Part shown: in pieces, positions 48,744-61,230 of the stretch
Layout: each line of letters begins with the position of its first letter
Numbering within the stretch: position 1 is the first letter of the stretch
Source: Hypericum androsaemum
Taxonomy: Eukaryota > Streptophyta > Magnoliopsida > Malpighiales > Hypericaceae
NCBI GenBank assembly: GCA_963995505.1
Contig: OZ023188.1
Coordinates: 15,017,912 to 15,081,911 of the forward strand
Reading direction: 5' to 3'
Length of the DNA stretch: 64,000 nucleotides
Notes under the pieces: model-generated
The model's database searches: none
Seen by the model: only the letters and a program-made list of their open reading frames with translations
Told to the model about the DNA's origin: nothing
Program-made: the position numbers and the translations under genes

Positions 48744-50398
48744 CCATTGGGATTGTAGGGGTTAAACTTTGGTAAATATAATTAATATTTTTTTATTAAG
48801 AGAGAAAATTTACCCATAGAAAAAAGACTTACATATCGTGAACTTCTTTTTCCCATAAAAGTAACAATAACAATATTCAGGGAATAAGCATCACCTGATT
48901 TTGTGCCACCAACCGTGCTAAGATAGAAAATGCATGCAAGCATTATCCGAAATTACCCTATAAAGAATTGTAACAAAGATAGGTACAATAATTTATTTTA
49001 GCTTGAGCACATTATAGAGTAATTATAGCATACCTTACAAAATGCACAAGGATATTAGCACAAAATCCTTCTCTCCTTACGGTGAAAAATATCTAATGTT
49101 GTAACCAAAAATTTTATTTGCATGTATTAACAACATCATTAACAACCAACTAAAATACATTTAATTTTTTTAAAAGATAAATTTTTACAGTAAGTACATT
49201 TTATCTGGATTTGAATTTATGCTTTTGGTAAAAAAACATTTGACCTAATTAGAAGAATTGAGGGAGTTTAAGTATTATTGGCAGCTGTAGTTTAACTAAA
49301 TCGAAATCATTTCATTTTTGTTTGATCCGGAATCTAGATCATTCCTCATCTTCCATTGTCTAGTTTTAGAGCCATGGAACCTGTCAAAATTCAATTCTAC
49401 GTTAGAAAAAAAGTCTTCAATTCAATTTAATTCAACTACGTGGGTAGATCAATTGTCCTCGCTATACGTGCATGGACCACAAATGCCGGATTTATATATG
49501 TCCTGTTGGTTGAAAACCCTGTCCATTGTCTAGTGCGGAAACCGAAATGAAAGGTTTGCCACTGATCTCATCTCCTGATCCTATGCGAAAGCCTTGAAAT
49601 AAGACATGTTGATTGAATTTGCCGGTAATGTAGGCTAGATTTTCTTGCTTCAGGTCTAGTTTTTATCTTTTGAAATTAGATATTTTTTTATACACAGATT
49701 TTTTAACTTAAGTCCATAATTTTAATATATACAAGTTTTTTTTCAAAAACAAGTATTTAAGGTCGAGATTGAACCATATTTATAGATAGTAAGTAAATCG
49801 ATGGGTCAATTTAATGTTACTATCGGGTTATATTTTCCACGCTTGGAGTCACAGTAAATCTCGACATGGGTTTTTTTTTTCCTTCAAGGCAACATTGTTT
49901 TTTAAATTTTCACGAGGAATTAATGCTCAATGTGAGGAAGTCAATCACTTTTTGAATTATATACTTGCATTCGCATCAAATATTGGAATTTGAATCTTAT
50001 GACATAAGCAATCGATAATCCTCTAATCACCTTCTTAATTCATTGCCCATTTTGCCTATTCCGTGTGTCGTCAAGGTTCGGTACTTGGGAAAATATGTTT
50101 TTTTAGATGAATCCCTATTCTTAAAAGAAAGTTTCCAAAAAAAAACAGCAAAGGTCCTCCGTTTTGGAAAAAAGAAAGCTTCAAATCTCCACATGACGAG
50201 TCAAAGTGGGCGAGAATCAACTGAATCTCCTGGATGATTGAGCCCGACGCTGAACGGTCAGTTTTTTTCAAAAAAAAGGTTGCCACGGTTATTGAAGGAT
50301 GATTAATTTCGATACAAGTATTATTTTTCCTGACACATGGAACCTTTTATTTGGGAGATAGTTGGCTAGCTGGCTTGATTATTAAACTTCCCAAATAG
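48744..50398. other. Intergenic, AT-rich
   Basis: No gene or repeat recognised. Confidence 0.4.
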
Positions 50399-50935
50399 TA
50401 AAGAAAAGAGAAAAGTACAGTTTAGTATCCTGTAATTTTATATTTTTTGCGTGGAGTACTCTGTGTTTTAAAATTAGCATGTGGATCCTTGAGATTTACC
50501 AACAATTTTTCGGGCAAGTCCTGGGGGCAGCTGGCCGTCATGCGTGCTTGAAACGATGTCATTTTTATCCGACATGGTGGACACGTCATTTCAACTGGCA
50601 TGTAATATGAAAAATTATCTATATATGCCTGCCGAAGCAATTAATTTTTTTGGGTGTAGCATGGATTTTACGAAAAATGTATAAACAAATTGAAGACTGT
50701 ATAAATAATTTACCATATTACATGTTAGCAATAATTAAGCCCACTTGAAATGACATATTTGCCACATCGGACAAAAATGATATTGTTTCAAGCACACATG
50801 GCAGCTGCTCCAGGACCTGCCCGAAAAATTGTTGGCAAACCTCAGGGACCCAAATACTAATTTTAAAACTCAAGGTACTCCATGCAAAAACTATAAAATT
50901 ATAGGATACTAAAGTATACTTTCTCCTAAAGAAGA
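50399..50935. mobile_element. Foldback MITE D
   Basis: The element is 50408-50926 (519 bp). TIRs of about 195 bp occupy most of it (GTATCCTGTAATTTTATA against GTATCCTATAATTTTATA; CAACAATTTTTCGGGCA). Flanked by TAAAGAAAA (50399-50407) and TAAAGAAGA (50927-50935), 8 of 9 matching. Only a spacer of about 130 bp separates the arms, so the transcript would fold into a long hairpin. Confidence 0.88.
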
Positions 50936-51701
50936 ACTGTACAAAGTACCGTTTTAGCGGCGGAGAAGATTAGGCCTGCGTGATTTAGTATAGGAGCATA
51001 TTTGCACTTAAATAGGAGTAGTGTATTATATGCACTACTAGAGCTATAATATAATGCAAGTTAACTAACCTTGCGTAGTCCAACTTATTTTCTTTTCGAA
51101 ACTAGTACTCAGATATATAATAAATAGATTAATTTAAATTTGATTCTAACTGAATCATAAATAACAATAATGTTCTTCCTATACCAAATTTTAAAACTGT
51201 TGTGTTACCAAATTGTAAACTCAGGAAAATTAGATAGATACAAATTGATTTATGTAGTTCAATCAAAAGATATTTAATCTAACGGTATAAAACGTAATAC
51301 GATTTAACATAAGTATATAGTTCAAATCCTCACCAGGTATATTCTTAGTGTAATAAACTTACCTTTTTTCAAAGTTTTGTATTGATTGTGAAGCCCATAA
51401 ATGACACTTATTACAAACGGCGGATCACCAAAAAGGTTTCGTATGGGACGCTAATTATTGTGTAAAGATAGAAACACAAAATGTTGATAGCTTACCTTAA
51501 TACCGTTGTACTTTTTTTTACGTTAAATTTTATTATTATTATTATTATTTACAATCTAGGTAGTGTAAAATTTTTCTTTCAAAATTGCGATAGTTGGTAT
51601 AATTAAAATTCTACCAAGGTAAAATTTCGTGAGAATTTTTTTATAGTAAAGATGGATTACCCGATGAAGAAATTCTCATTTTCACATTAGCATCTCTAGG
51701 A
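50936..51701. other. Intergenic, AT-rich
   Basis: No gene recognised; an ATT microsatellite lies at 51527-51549. Confidence 0.4.
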
Positions 51702-52124
51702 ATAAATTATGGGTTTGGATTGGGTACGGAGTGAAGAAATCATTTCGAAAGGTTTGGAGTAAAGGGGGGACCGAGCTGGCAAGCGCAGTTATGTGATACT
51801 GGCATGCACAATTATGTGATACTGGCATGCGCATTTATGTGATAATGACATATGTATTTGTGACAACGGCAAGTTCCGTTTATGATACAGGGGTGCGTGA
51901 CTTTTTTTAATTTTGGTCCTTGTATTTTAGCATTTTTGTAAAAAAGTCATACTGGCATGCGCAGTTATGTGATACTGACATTTGTTTCGGGTCTATTTTT
52001 GTGCATAGCTTTTTTCATTTTGGTCCTCATATTTTAACATTTTTACAAAAAAGCTTCCGCGTATCTTTATTTCGAACGGTTTGGAATCTGGGCATTACAT
52101 ACTCAATCCATACCCATAAATTAT
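51702..52124. mobile_element. Mutator-like MITE, copy 2
   Basis: The element is 51711-52115 (405 bp) with a perfect 9-bp TSD ATAAATTAT (51702-51710, 52116-52124). Ends GGGTTTGGATTGGGTA and the inverse of GGGTATGGATTGAGTA. The interior repeats units of TTATGTGATACTGGCATGC. Relative of 9383-9690. Confidence 0.9.
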
Positions 52125-53994
52125 ACAATGCAATACTTCAGATTATTTACATGGATCCCCAAAATAGATTCCTAGTACAATTGCCTAAATTGCATTACTA
52201 ACTACACAGGGTTGTTGCTAGGACGGCGGATTGGCGAAAATGTTGACGTTGAAACACTCTAACCAATAGTACTGAGAGATTGGAATAACAAAATATATAA
52301 TACGTAATCTGGTTAAAAATCCACGGGACTACAGAGATACAATCATAGAAGTACTGGTCCAAATTTCTGATAGCTAAGCCAAGTAGCTCCTTTTTATTTA
52401 TAGGGACAAGTCCAACAGACTATTTTTTGGTAGGGTAAAATATTTTTTATTAATAATAAGTATCATTTACAGCATACGAGTGTAAAATCATCGGGCCTGG
52501 TAGTACAAGGGTTTTAACTTTATTAAAAAACCCCGTCACCGCAAAATCTAATAGAAAAAAATATCGGCAGAGAAAAGAATGCATATGATAAACTATACAA
52601 TAGAAAAATTATCTATTAAGCAAATAATTCTAATAACGTTAAAGTTTGAGACAATCTTAAACATGCAACCAGAAGAGCAATCACTAAACGTTACACATGA
52701 AAGTCCTCGACGAAAGGAGAACAGTATCCATTTCGGCCTCTACCTATTATGACCGCGTCACATGAAAGTCAAGGCCAATTTACATGCATCAGCCCTTTAA
52801 TTAATTAAGAAATCAGACAGAACTCGACGGGTACTGGACAGCCGAGAGGTTAACGATAGGCCTGGGAAAGGGCCGGATGGTACTTTCACGCGGTGTGTGG
52901 GGAACACAAAATCCAAACAGAATCTAGAACAAGATTTTGAGAAATGGACAACAGGAGGTCAACATGGAAAAAGTAAGAGTATGGATGGGAACCCAACTGT
53001 CTGAAGGAGAGACTACAGAGCTATTTCCATGCTATATACTGTGTGCATGGGACTAAAAGGTTTTTGGGTTATTTACTTATTTTCCCTTTTAAAAGAGATA
53101 GAGAGAGGAAGAGATGGCAAAATGATGGTAAATGACTAAATGTGTGTACTGTTGTTTCGTACGAGAATAAGAGGTAAGAAATTTAGATTTATTTAAAGAG
53201 GTTTTTGTTTCAAGTCTGACGAAGGTAAAAATTTTATTAGAAGTTTCACTCCTAAAAAAAAATCCGACAATATTCAAATCTGGATATTAATACTTTTTAG
53301 AAATAGTTAGTTCCCGTATGCCGGTAGGTTGATAACAAGGGAGCTATTCAAAGTAAACTAAGAATTCTTAAATTTGAACGAATTGAAAGTGCATCAATTT
53401 AAATATTTTAAATGGTTCTACCTGAGTGGAATGTGAATTATCGACTTGTGAATAACCAGATAGTGGTAAAAAGAATGAAAGTTAGTTGCCCCTCCGTCTA
53501 CTTCACCATGCCTTAACCCTCTTCCCTGTGACCTCATAACTTCCCTTTAACTAGCTTTACCTCCCTCCCTCTAATTTTTTTCCGTTGTTGCTATGAAATG
53601 TCATGGTCCTAGACTCTCAGGCAAAATGTGACATGTCACATTCATAACATAAGATTCTCTCTCCCTGTGGTGTGGCTGTACCTACTATGGTCATATCAAC
53701 AGCTAGCAATGTCATCACTTTTTTCCTTTTCTTATTCTTAGGTTTAAAATCTTTTTTTTTTTGCCCTGAGGATATTCCCAAATGTAGTGCAAAAAGGCTG
53801 ACGAAATCCTGTGGGCTAGTCTAAGTTTTTCCTAGCCCCTGCCCCCACTCTTATACTAATTTTAGAAGTTGACGGTGCTTCAAAATGAAATTGAAGGAGT
53901 CGAAAAAGAGTACCATATTACTCTTTAACTTAATCGGCAGTATTGAGTTTGAGTCTTAGAATGTAAAAATTTGGTAATGCTAATTTTGTCATCA
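52125..53994. other. Intergenic, AT-rich
   Basis: No gene or repeat recognised. Confidence 0.4.
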
Positions 53995-56900
53995 TTTAAA
54001 ATTTGGAAAATTATTCTCAAGTCTCCCGTATTTGCATAACTATACTCAAATGTGACATTCGGAAAAATAGTTGGTCGGAATGCATCGCATCGAGATGGTT
54101 ACATGAGATATGTGATTTTAAGTGGTCAAGATGTGAATTGGTGTCATTGGAGTTCCATTTCAACCATTACAAGTCTTAGAGAAAATATTTGCTTGAGAAG
54201 TTGTTTGATGAATTCGGACGGACAGACCTTTGGTTAGTAAAAAAAAAAATCATAACTTCTTCAATATGGCTTCAAATGGTGTGATTCCACTTGATTCAGA
54301 AACTAGAGATGTTAAGGAACAAAAAGACCGCCATTCTTGAGCTGCTTGCTTGTGAATGAATCTGATTGGACCCCAGTTTCTTTGTTTGCTTCTTAGAATT
54401 AAAGGAAGAGGTGAGTTGATTGCTATTGGACCTCACCCACCTCTTCATATATCTCATAGGCTTTTCTGAAGAGGCAGAACATTTATCTCCTTGGTCATAA
54501 AACGAAAATTTAAGAGAAAGAAGAGAGAAGGCTGAAAGAGGAAGAAATAAGCTGCTCAATAAAGAATCAAGCGGTAAGCCTACTTTCGTTCAGCTTTGGA
54601 CTTTGAACCTTTGAAGAGAGTTGTAGAGGACTTCAATACCTTTCTTTTGGTATATCATATGTGGAATTTGGATTAGGGAATCGATAGAAAATTCGTTTTG
54701 AATCAGACTGTCGTTGAAGAAGCAAACAGCTGAGGTTGATGAGAAAAACGTGATCGGTAAGTATACTTAGGCTTCGAATTGGAACATGAAATTTTGACAG
54801 CTTACAGAGAATTCTATAAGCTTTCTAACCGTATATCATATGCCTTGTTTGGATGAAGAAATCTTGTTCAAGACTTGGTTGAAGTTTGGACTTGTCTGCT
54901 GTGTTCAGATTGAAGGGGGTCAAGAATAGAGACTTGGTAAGTGGTTTGTTTGGAAATTTCAGTGAATATGTGGATTCTGAGATATCAAGGACATACAGGG
55001 GAAGTCATGTAAAGTGTTATTTGAAGTGGTTATGATCTGAGATTGAGTTATATGTGGTAATTGTTGAAGATGAAGTGGTTGAGCTTCTCTTGTGTTTGGT
55101 TTGTGTTGTGATTGCCAAAACAGATTGTTGGATAACATTTATGACCATGAGTAGGCTCTAAACAGATTATACATGTGTGGTATATTTATCAAGAAAGTAA
55201 GGATTGAAAGTGATTGAGATATTTGGACATGTTTGATGCTTGTTTAGACGATGTGTTGTGATTATGTCGTTATCCGTTGTTCTGAAGCGTTGGCAGCGAT
55301 TTGGTTTAGGAATTTAGAAGTTAACCTCGTTATTGTGATTTGGGATTGTGAACAGAACATCCTCAAGGTGTGTGGGTGAAGGAGAATCATTTCAAAAGTT
55401 TTGAGTGAAAGGCATTGGATTCAAAAATTAGTGTGATCGGTGGATCTTCGTTGGGTAAGCGGATAGACCATGATATGTTGGTTGTGTTTGTTATATGCAT
55501 GTTTTAGATCTTGATTGATGTGCGTCTCATGCATATGTTGTTGGTTATGAGATGAGATTGTGCATATGTGATGCGTTTGGTATATTGTGATCGGTTTGTG
55601 ATGAATGTCAGATTTGTGAATGGCCGGCTAGATTGCTAGCTCGGGCTGATTTGGTACATTTGGCATATGTGTGAGGGATATGATTCTGGACCGTTGGGTC
55701 ATATGTTTGTTAAGATATGTATTTTGCGAGAGAGATGAACATGCTTTCCTGTACTAACCGGGGATGTTAGTCTATGAGCTCATAGTTTGGGGATATCACT
55801 AGTTTACGTATGTAAGCTAGCTTTGTGTTTGTGTGGACGGAGATTCGTTTGGCCATTTGGATATCCCTTGGCAGTCAGAGGAAGGGGCTTTTCAAAACCT
55901 GTTCATGGCTCTATGTGTCTGTGTGTGTTATATTTATGTTTTTGATAATTTGTGCATCATATGATCATCATGCATTTCAAGTTCAGTTACGTCGAACATG
56001 GTTGAGTTCTGTGGCACGTATATCTCAGACTTAACTAATATGTTATGTTCTATCTTCTTACTAAGTGTTCCCAAACACTTACCCCCTGCTAATCTATCTC
56101 AGGTTCCAAGGTGCCATAGTAGCGTTGATTCTGGAGTCTGTATTTTGAGCCCATCTTATTCGTTCGAGGGCTACACTTTGAGGTCTCCAGACTTGTGCTT
56201 CCTTGTACATCTGTATAGATGCTCCGTAGTGGTTAGATCCTGGTTTATGTCCGATTTAGGATTTGTCATTTGGAGATGGATTGTTCAGATTTTCGTTGAT
56301 GGTTGTGTACCATCTTTGCATGTGTTGTATCTTTCTCAGATTTGTTTGATGTGAGTGTTGATGAATTTGTGTGAGGCTTGCTAGATTGCACATTTGCAGA
56401 TGTTTGTCGTGGAGTCTAGCGCCGGTCACCGACCTGAGAGCGGGTCGTGATATCAAAAGTCTCCCGTATTTGAAAAATGATATTGTTGTCCCTCTTATTT
56501 GATTTTATTATACTTTCGGATCCCTACCGATGTTATCAACTATTTTTATATTATTTCAATCTTAAAATTACCATTATACCCTTGAAATAAAAAAAAATCC
56601 CCAATCGTCTCCTACTTCGACAATCCCCAGACTCCGTCGTCGTCAAAATTCGAATCACCTTCAACTCACCTTCGTCGTCGTCGTTCATGTCCTAATCTTA
56701 AAAAAAAACTAGGCATCAAAATCTAAATTGCTGCAAATCTTCCCAGTCAACGAAGTAATCACGCACCACCTGGTGCAAATCGACGCTAGAAGAGGAAATA
56801 GGTGTTGAAGAACATAGAATCAATGACGGAGCGGAAAGGGCCGATCCCTCCCAGTCACCGCCAGTTATCCTTCCAGTTTTCGGGGACTCCTCTTAATTAG

Positions 56901-57312
56901 GTGCTTCCAGAGATCAGCGAATTCCAACTTAGGGTTCTTAGTGTATTTAATTAATTAGGTTTTTTGGCTTGAATTAATTAATTGTGTGTTATTGGCCTAG
57001 GGTTCTTAGTGTGAATTAATTTCTGATTGGCTCTAGTTTGGGTTGGAAAGAAGAAGACGGTGGTGATGGGAGGATTTTTGTCGTCGGCGAGAATTGAGAG
57101 GAAGAAGACAAACTTTTTTTAATTCTTAAAGGGTATTTTGATCATTTCATTGACAAAAACAGAAAAAAGAGTAATTGACGTCAGGCATGGACTTGAAAGT
57201 ATAATAAAAATAAATACTTGAAGGACAACATGATCGTTTTTCAAACACTGGCGACTTTTAAATATATTTAAACAAATACGAGAGACTTGAGAATAATTTT
57301 TCCTTTAAAATT
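53995..57312. mobile_element. Long-inverted-repeat Mutator-like element C, split by a solo LTR
   Basis: The element is 54005-57303, flanked by TTTAAAATT (53995-54003; 57304-57312), a 9-bp TSD. Left and right TIRs both read TTCTCAAGTCTC then CGTATTTG. After removing the 2402-bp LTR and one 5-bp TSD copy, the left TIR runs uninterrupted and matches the right TIR for about 80 bp, giving an original element of about 890 bp. Its interior contains a GAC-repeat motif followed by GGTGAGT on the minus strand (near 56660-56690), also found in element A. Confidence 0.9.
54046..56457 (+). mobile_element. Ty3/gypsy-type solo LTR
   Basis: A 2402-bp unit (54051-56452) begins TGTGACATTCGG and ends GCGGGTCGTGATA (one change from the usual TCGTGACA), flanked by a perfect 5-bp TSD TCAAA (54046-54050, 56453-56457). 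No PBS, gag-pol or second LTR is present, so it is the product of LTR-LTR recombination. The ends resemble those of Tekay/Del chromoviruses; that assignment is inference. The frames at 55825-56354 are not proteins. Confidence 0.9.
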
Positions 57313-58258
57313 ATATGAAATATGAATTAGTCATTCCAATGAATGTGAGAAAAATAGTAATTGAAGTAGTTGAATATGTTGAACCCCGTCACAACACCAA
57401 TCACTAGAATATCCACATTCATAGGACGCCTATATTGTCCTGAACAGAGTAGCAAACAGAGAAAGTTCTGTAGGAGAAGGAAGGACAGAAAAATTATTGA
57501 CCTGTTCCCTAATAATAACTAAGAGGGTTGGTTGGTGGGGCTCCTTCTAGAGAAGAATCCAAAACCTCTTTAGACCCCAAACCCCATTTTTTGGTGCATT
57601 TGCTGAATTTAGGCCCCAAATTTAAACTAAATGGTGAGTCTTAAGTTTGAAACTTATGCATAAAAAATACTATTAAAAAAATTATCTCTTAAAATAGAGT
57701 GTGATAATAATCTATTATAAATATTAGAAGTTTTTGTTCTACAAAGGGTCCTGAAACTATGGATGGACTTGCGAATTTGCTTTTCCTTTACACAATTTTG
57801 GATTTGCACTTTCACAAGTGGCACATGGAATGTGACAAAAGGGAAGGCGTGCTTGTTCATGGCATTTGGGTGTTTTTTCCCGATGGTTGAAATAAAGGGA
57901 GACTTTATTTGACCTTGGAGACAACTGAAAAAGACAGCCAATTTATCCACTGAAATGAGCTTGAGGTTTTTTTTCTAAGTGGCTGAGTTTTTTTATATTA
58001 TGGGGTGATTTTTTTTAATGCGGGTTGAAGTTTTAGTCTGAGGTAAGGGTATTTTTGTACTCTTATTTTATAATCTAATTGAATGTGAGAAAGAGATTTG
58101 TCAAAGGGAGTATATAGTTCATTTTCTTTAGACTTGGGGACTATATTACAATCGACTGCACCTTTGAGAACATTACATTAAAATTCAGGGATTTTTAAGT
58201 TTTTTTTCCATATATAAATCTTTCGAATATAAAAGACACAGTTAAGAGGGTAGTTTGA

Positions 58259-58390
58259 GCCTACAAAGCAGAAGCCCAACACGTTCATTAGCAGGAGAAA
58301 ATCGAGGCCCAAGTTAAAAAAAGTTACAGATTCATGCAAAGCCTCCAAAATAGAAGCCCAACACGTTCTTAGAAGGAGAAAGTCAGCCCA
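58259..58390 (+). repeat. Direct duplication, period about 83 bp
   Basis: AGAAGCCCAACACGTTC and AGGAGAAA occur in both 58259-58311 and 58342-58390, with similar flanks and small indels. Noncoding. Confidence 0.75.
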
Positions 58391-58989
58391 ACAGAAACTA
58401 AACGGAGTTGCTTCAAGTAGCAATTCAATAATTAGGGATAATTAATTAATTATTCACGCAACTAAATCAGTGCCTAACCTCGCTTTGGTCTCATAGGTCC
58501 TTAAACATGACGGCCCCCCCTCCGCGGTGACTTCACCGAGGACGTCCGCAATGTCTGCTAGGCACCCTTCCGCGCCGGCGGCGTCGGACACGGAGACAGG
58601 ACCAATCCGGCGGCAATGTCAATCCGATTTCGTTACATAATGATTCTTTTTTGCGTCCTAAAAAAATACAGTTAATTGCAAATTGGATACAATTCTGTTT
58701 AGACTGGACATGCACTCACTATAAAAGTGCAACAAATCCAAATAGAACTGCACCCATTTAGTACATGATAAATTTGTTGACTCTAACTTGAATCATGTTT
58801 ATGTAGCTAGTACGTTAGCAACCACCAGTAGTAGTTATTTAGACGGGTTTTTTTTTTGGGTAGTGGAAGTACAAATCTAAGGACCATTACAAGTCATCCT
58901 CCAGCTTCCAATGCTATTAATAAGGCCAGTTCACGGCTAACGCAAAAGGCGAGAAGTTGTGTCATCATGTGTAAAGACATCGATCGAAC

Positions 58990-59016
58990 ATATATATATA
59001 TATATATATATATATA
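58990..59016. repeat. TA dinucleotide microsatellite
   Basis: About 13 TA units between GAACA and ACGG. Confidence 0.95.
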
Positions 59017-59112
59017 ACGGATCGATAATGCGAAGAGATTTCTACTACAACTTGGCAGCCAACTTTGGACCACCACGCCACTCAGGCTACTTGGGTTAAG
59101 GTCAGGTCAGGT

Positions 59113-59282
59113 CAAATTGAAATAGGTTTTTGCCTAACCACTTTCAAACGTTTGGTTTTTTTTACAATTAAAAGTTTATTATTATCAAAAGATTATGCCA
59201 AGTTGAAATAGGTTTTTGCTAACCACTTTTAAACGTTTGATTTTTTTATTAGTAAAATTTTATTACTTATCAAAAGGTTACG
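59113..59282 (+). repeat. Tandem duplication, period 86 bp
   Basis: Copies 59113-59198 and 59199-59282. Both contain TTGAAATAGGTTTTTGC, ACCACTTT and AAACGTTTG and end near ATCAAAAG. Noncoding. Confidence 0.85.
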
Positions 59283-60506
59283 TCAACCACGAATACATTA
59301 CACCAAAGTGTTGTTAGGTATTAAAATTGCCTAAAAGTTTATTAAAAGATATACATAGTTTAAGAAATTCAAGATTCTTACTTCTTAGATTAGCTCGAGT
59401 TTAATATTTTAGGTAACGTGTTTTTGCTGATAGATTACAATTAGTAGACAAGACATATTTCTATATTGCTGAGACAAAGATGAAGCTTTAGGCAAACATT
59501 TGTAGCAACCTATCAGCTTGTTATTCATTGGACTAACAGTTAGATAAATTGTCAGCTCATCGGCCTCCAAATTCTGGCGTTTCTTTACTTCTACACAATT
59601 GCAATCGTTTTTAGACTCGGATTCCTTTTCCTGAACACCTTGTAAAGCGACACACTCCTTTTCTTTTCCAATTTTGCATAATCCACCTTTTGAAAACCAC
59701 AACATTTCTTCAAATGAAATTCAATTACACCACCCCTATGCATGTCCCTATCTTCTTCTTTTTTTTCCCTAATAACTACAACATCACGCTACCCATGTCA
59801 TTATATTGAATGAGCGCTTCAGTTGACTTCAATTATTTCCCAAAAGATTAAGTAATCGGTTTCTTTGAATCTACCAAGTTTTCTAAGAATTTACTAGACG
59901 AAAATATTTCATGAATTTTTTGTAGTTAAATTATCTAGTATTTGAATATTTATTGAGTTTATTAATCGAGTTTGAGCTGGATAGTATATTTAATTTTTTT
60001 ATTGAGAAAGGATGTATATTTGAATGGTAACAAACTCTCCAACAAATATTTGATACTACTGTGTTAGCAAGAGTTAAAAGTCGAAATATTTTAGTTAAGT
60101 TTAATGATATAAATGCTCCAATGTTGAAGTGAATCTTGCATCCCTCCGACTCCGATTTCTGGTTGTACAAGTTACACGGTACCAAGATCCCAACCAGATT
60201 CGGGACCTGCTTATTTAGCAAATAATTATGGTTGCCCCATTAATTTCCCCGGGATTTGATATAACAAGCCTTTGACTTTAAAGATCTTTTAACATTTAAA
60301 AATTAATTAATAATGAGGCAGAGAGTCTGGAATCCAATAAAAAAATGGCACTGATATTGATGAATGTAAACTTTTATTTAGTCGTTCAAATTTTAATTAG
60401 TCGACTTAATAGATGTTTCGTTTCAATATGTAAATTGGTTTAATAAACAGTGATAACCTTTTTAAATCAATAGGAATAATGTTACTGAAAAGTTTGTTTT
60501 TTTATA

Positions 60507-61230
60507 GAAAAAAAAATACTTTACTACCTTGTAGTTTGCCCGATATCACGTTGAATCCCTGTGGTTTGAATTTCGTAATTTGGTCCCTGTGTTTTCCGAG
60601 GATTTGGCAACATACTGTCCCAGGTACGCGTACTAGGTTGAAATCGTGTATTTTTGCCACGTTGGCGTACTAGGTTGAAATCGTGTATTTTTGCCACGTT
60701 GGCCCAAACGACGTTGTTTGGACATCCACGTGGCGTGCTGACTAGATAAGTTTTTTGACATGTCTTTTAGTGAAAAATTACCTATTCAGTCTCAACTATT
60801 CTTTATATTTTTTAAAAGTCATATATTAATATACGCAAATTTCCCAAGGATTTCCCTTCACTTTGAAGCCTAAGTCCTTGAACATCTCCAACACCTCGAG
60901 ATCCAACCCCAGGAAGCCACACCATCAAAGAACATTAAGCCACAACAATTCAAATTCAACTTCAATCAAATTTCCAGTCTTCCATGCTCACAAAAAATAT
61001 CCCCAAATTTCTTTAACCCTAATTCCTACGTTGCGCCCAGAGATGAGTAGAAACCCACGGAGAAGAATCCTGCCGGCCGAGGAGAAGAAGAATCCCGAAG
61101 GAGGGCGAAGTCGCGATTTCAGCCTTGTCAGTGTGTCCGCGAAACCACAGGGACCAAATTACGAAATTCAAACTAGAGGGATTCAACATGATATTGAGCA
61201 AACCACAGGGTAGTAACATATACTTTTCCC
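60507..61230. mobile_element. Long-inverted-repeat MITE E
   Basis: TIRs of about 100 bp (60507-60605 and 61130-61230) share TTGAATCCCT, TTTGAATTTCGTAATTTGG and TCCCTGTG. The flanks are T-rich (TTTTTTTA against TTTTTTTTAA), so a TSD is plausible but not provable and ends are approximate. Holds a perfect 37-bp tandem duplication at 60628-60701. Interior frames are not recognised. Confidence 0.8.
60628..60701 (+). repeat. Perfect 37-bp tandem duplication
   Basis: Two identical units (60628-60664, 60665-60701) beginning GCGTACTAGGTTG and ending GCCACGTTG. Perfect identity implies a recent event or an assembly artefact. Confidence 0.95.

Larger units (their letters stand above)
57313..60506. other. 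Intergenic with several small repeats
   Basis: No gene recognised. Holds a 80-bp spaced duplication at 58259-58390, a short GC-rich island at 58510-58615, a TA microsatellite at 58990-59016 and an 86-bp tandem duplication at 59113-59282, listed below or in the findings. Confidence 0.4.

Noticed and set aside
55825..56354. Frames inside the solo LTR
   Set aside because: LTRs are noncoding, and no domain is visible.
60863..61213. 116-codon frame inside MITE E
   Set aside because: Ends within the TIR and no domain; most likely accidental.
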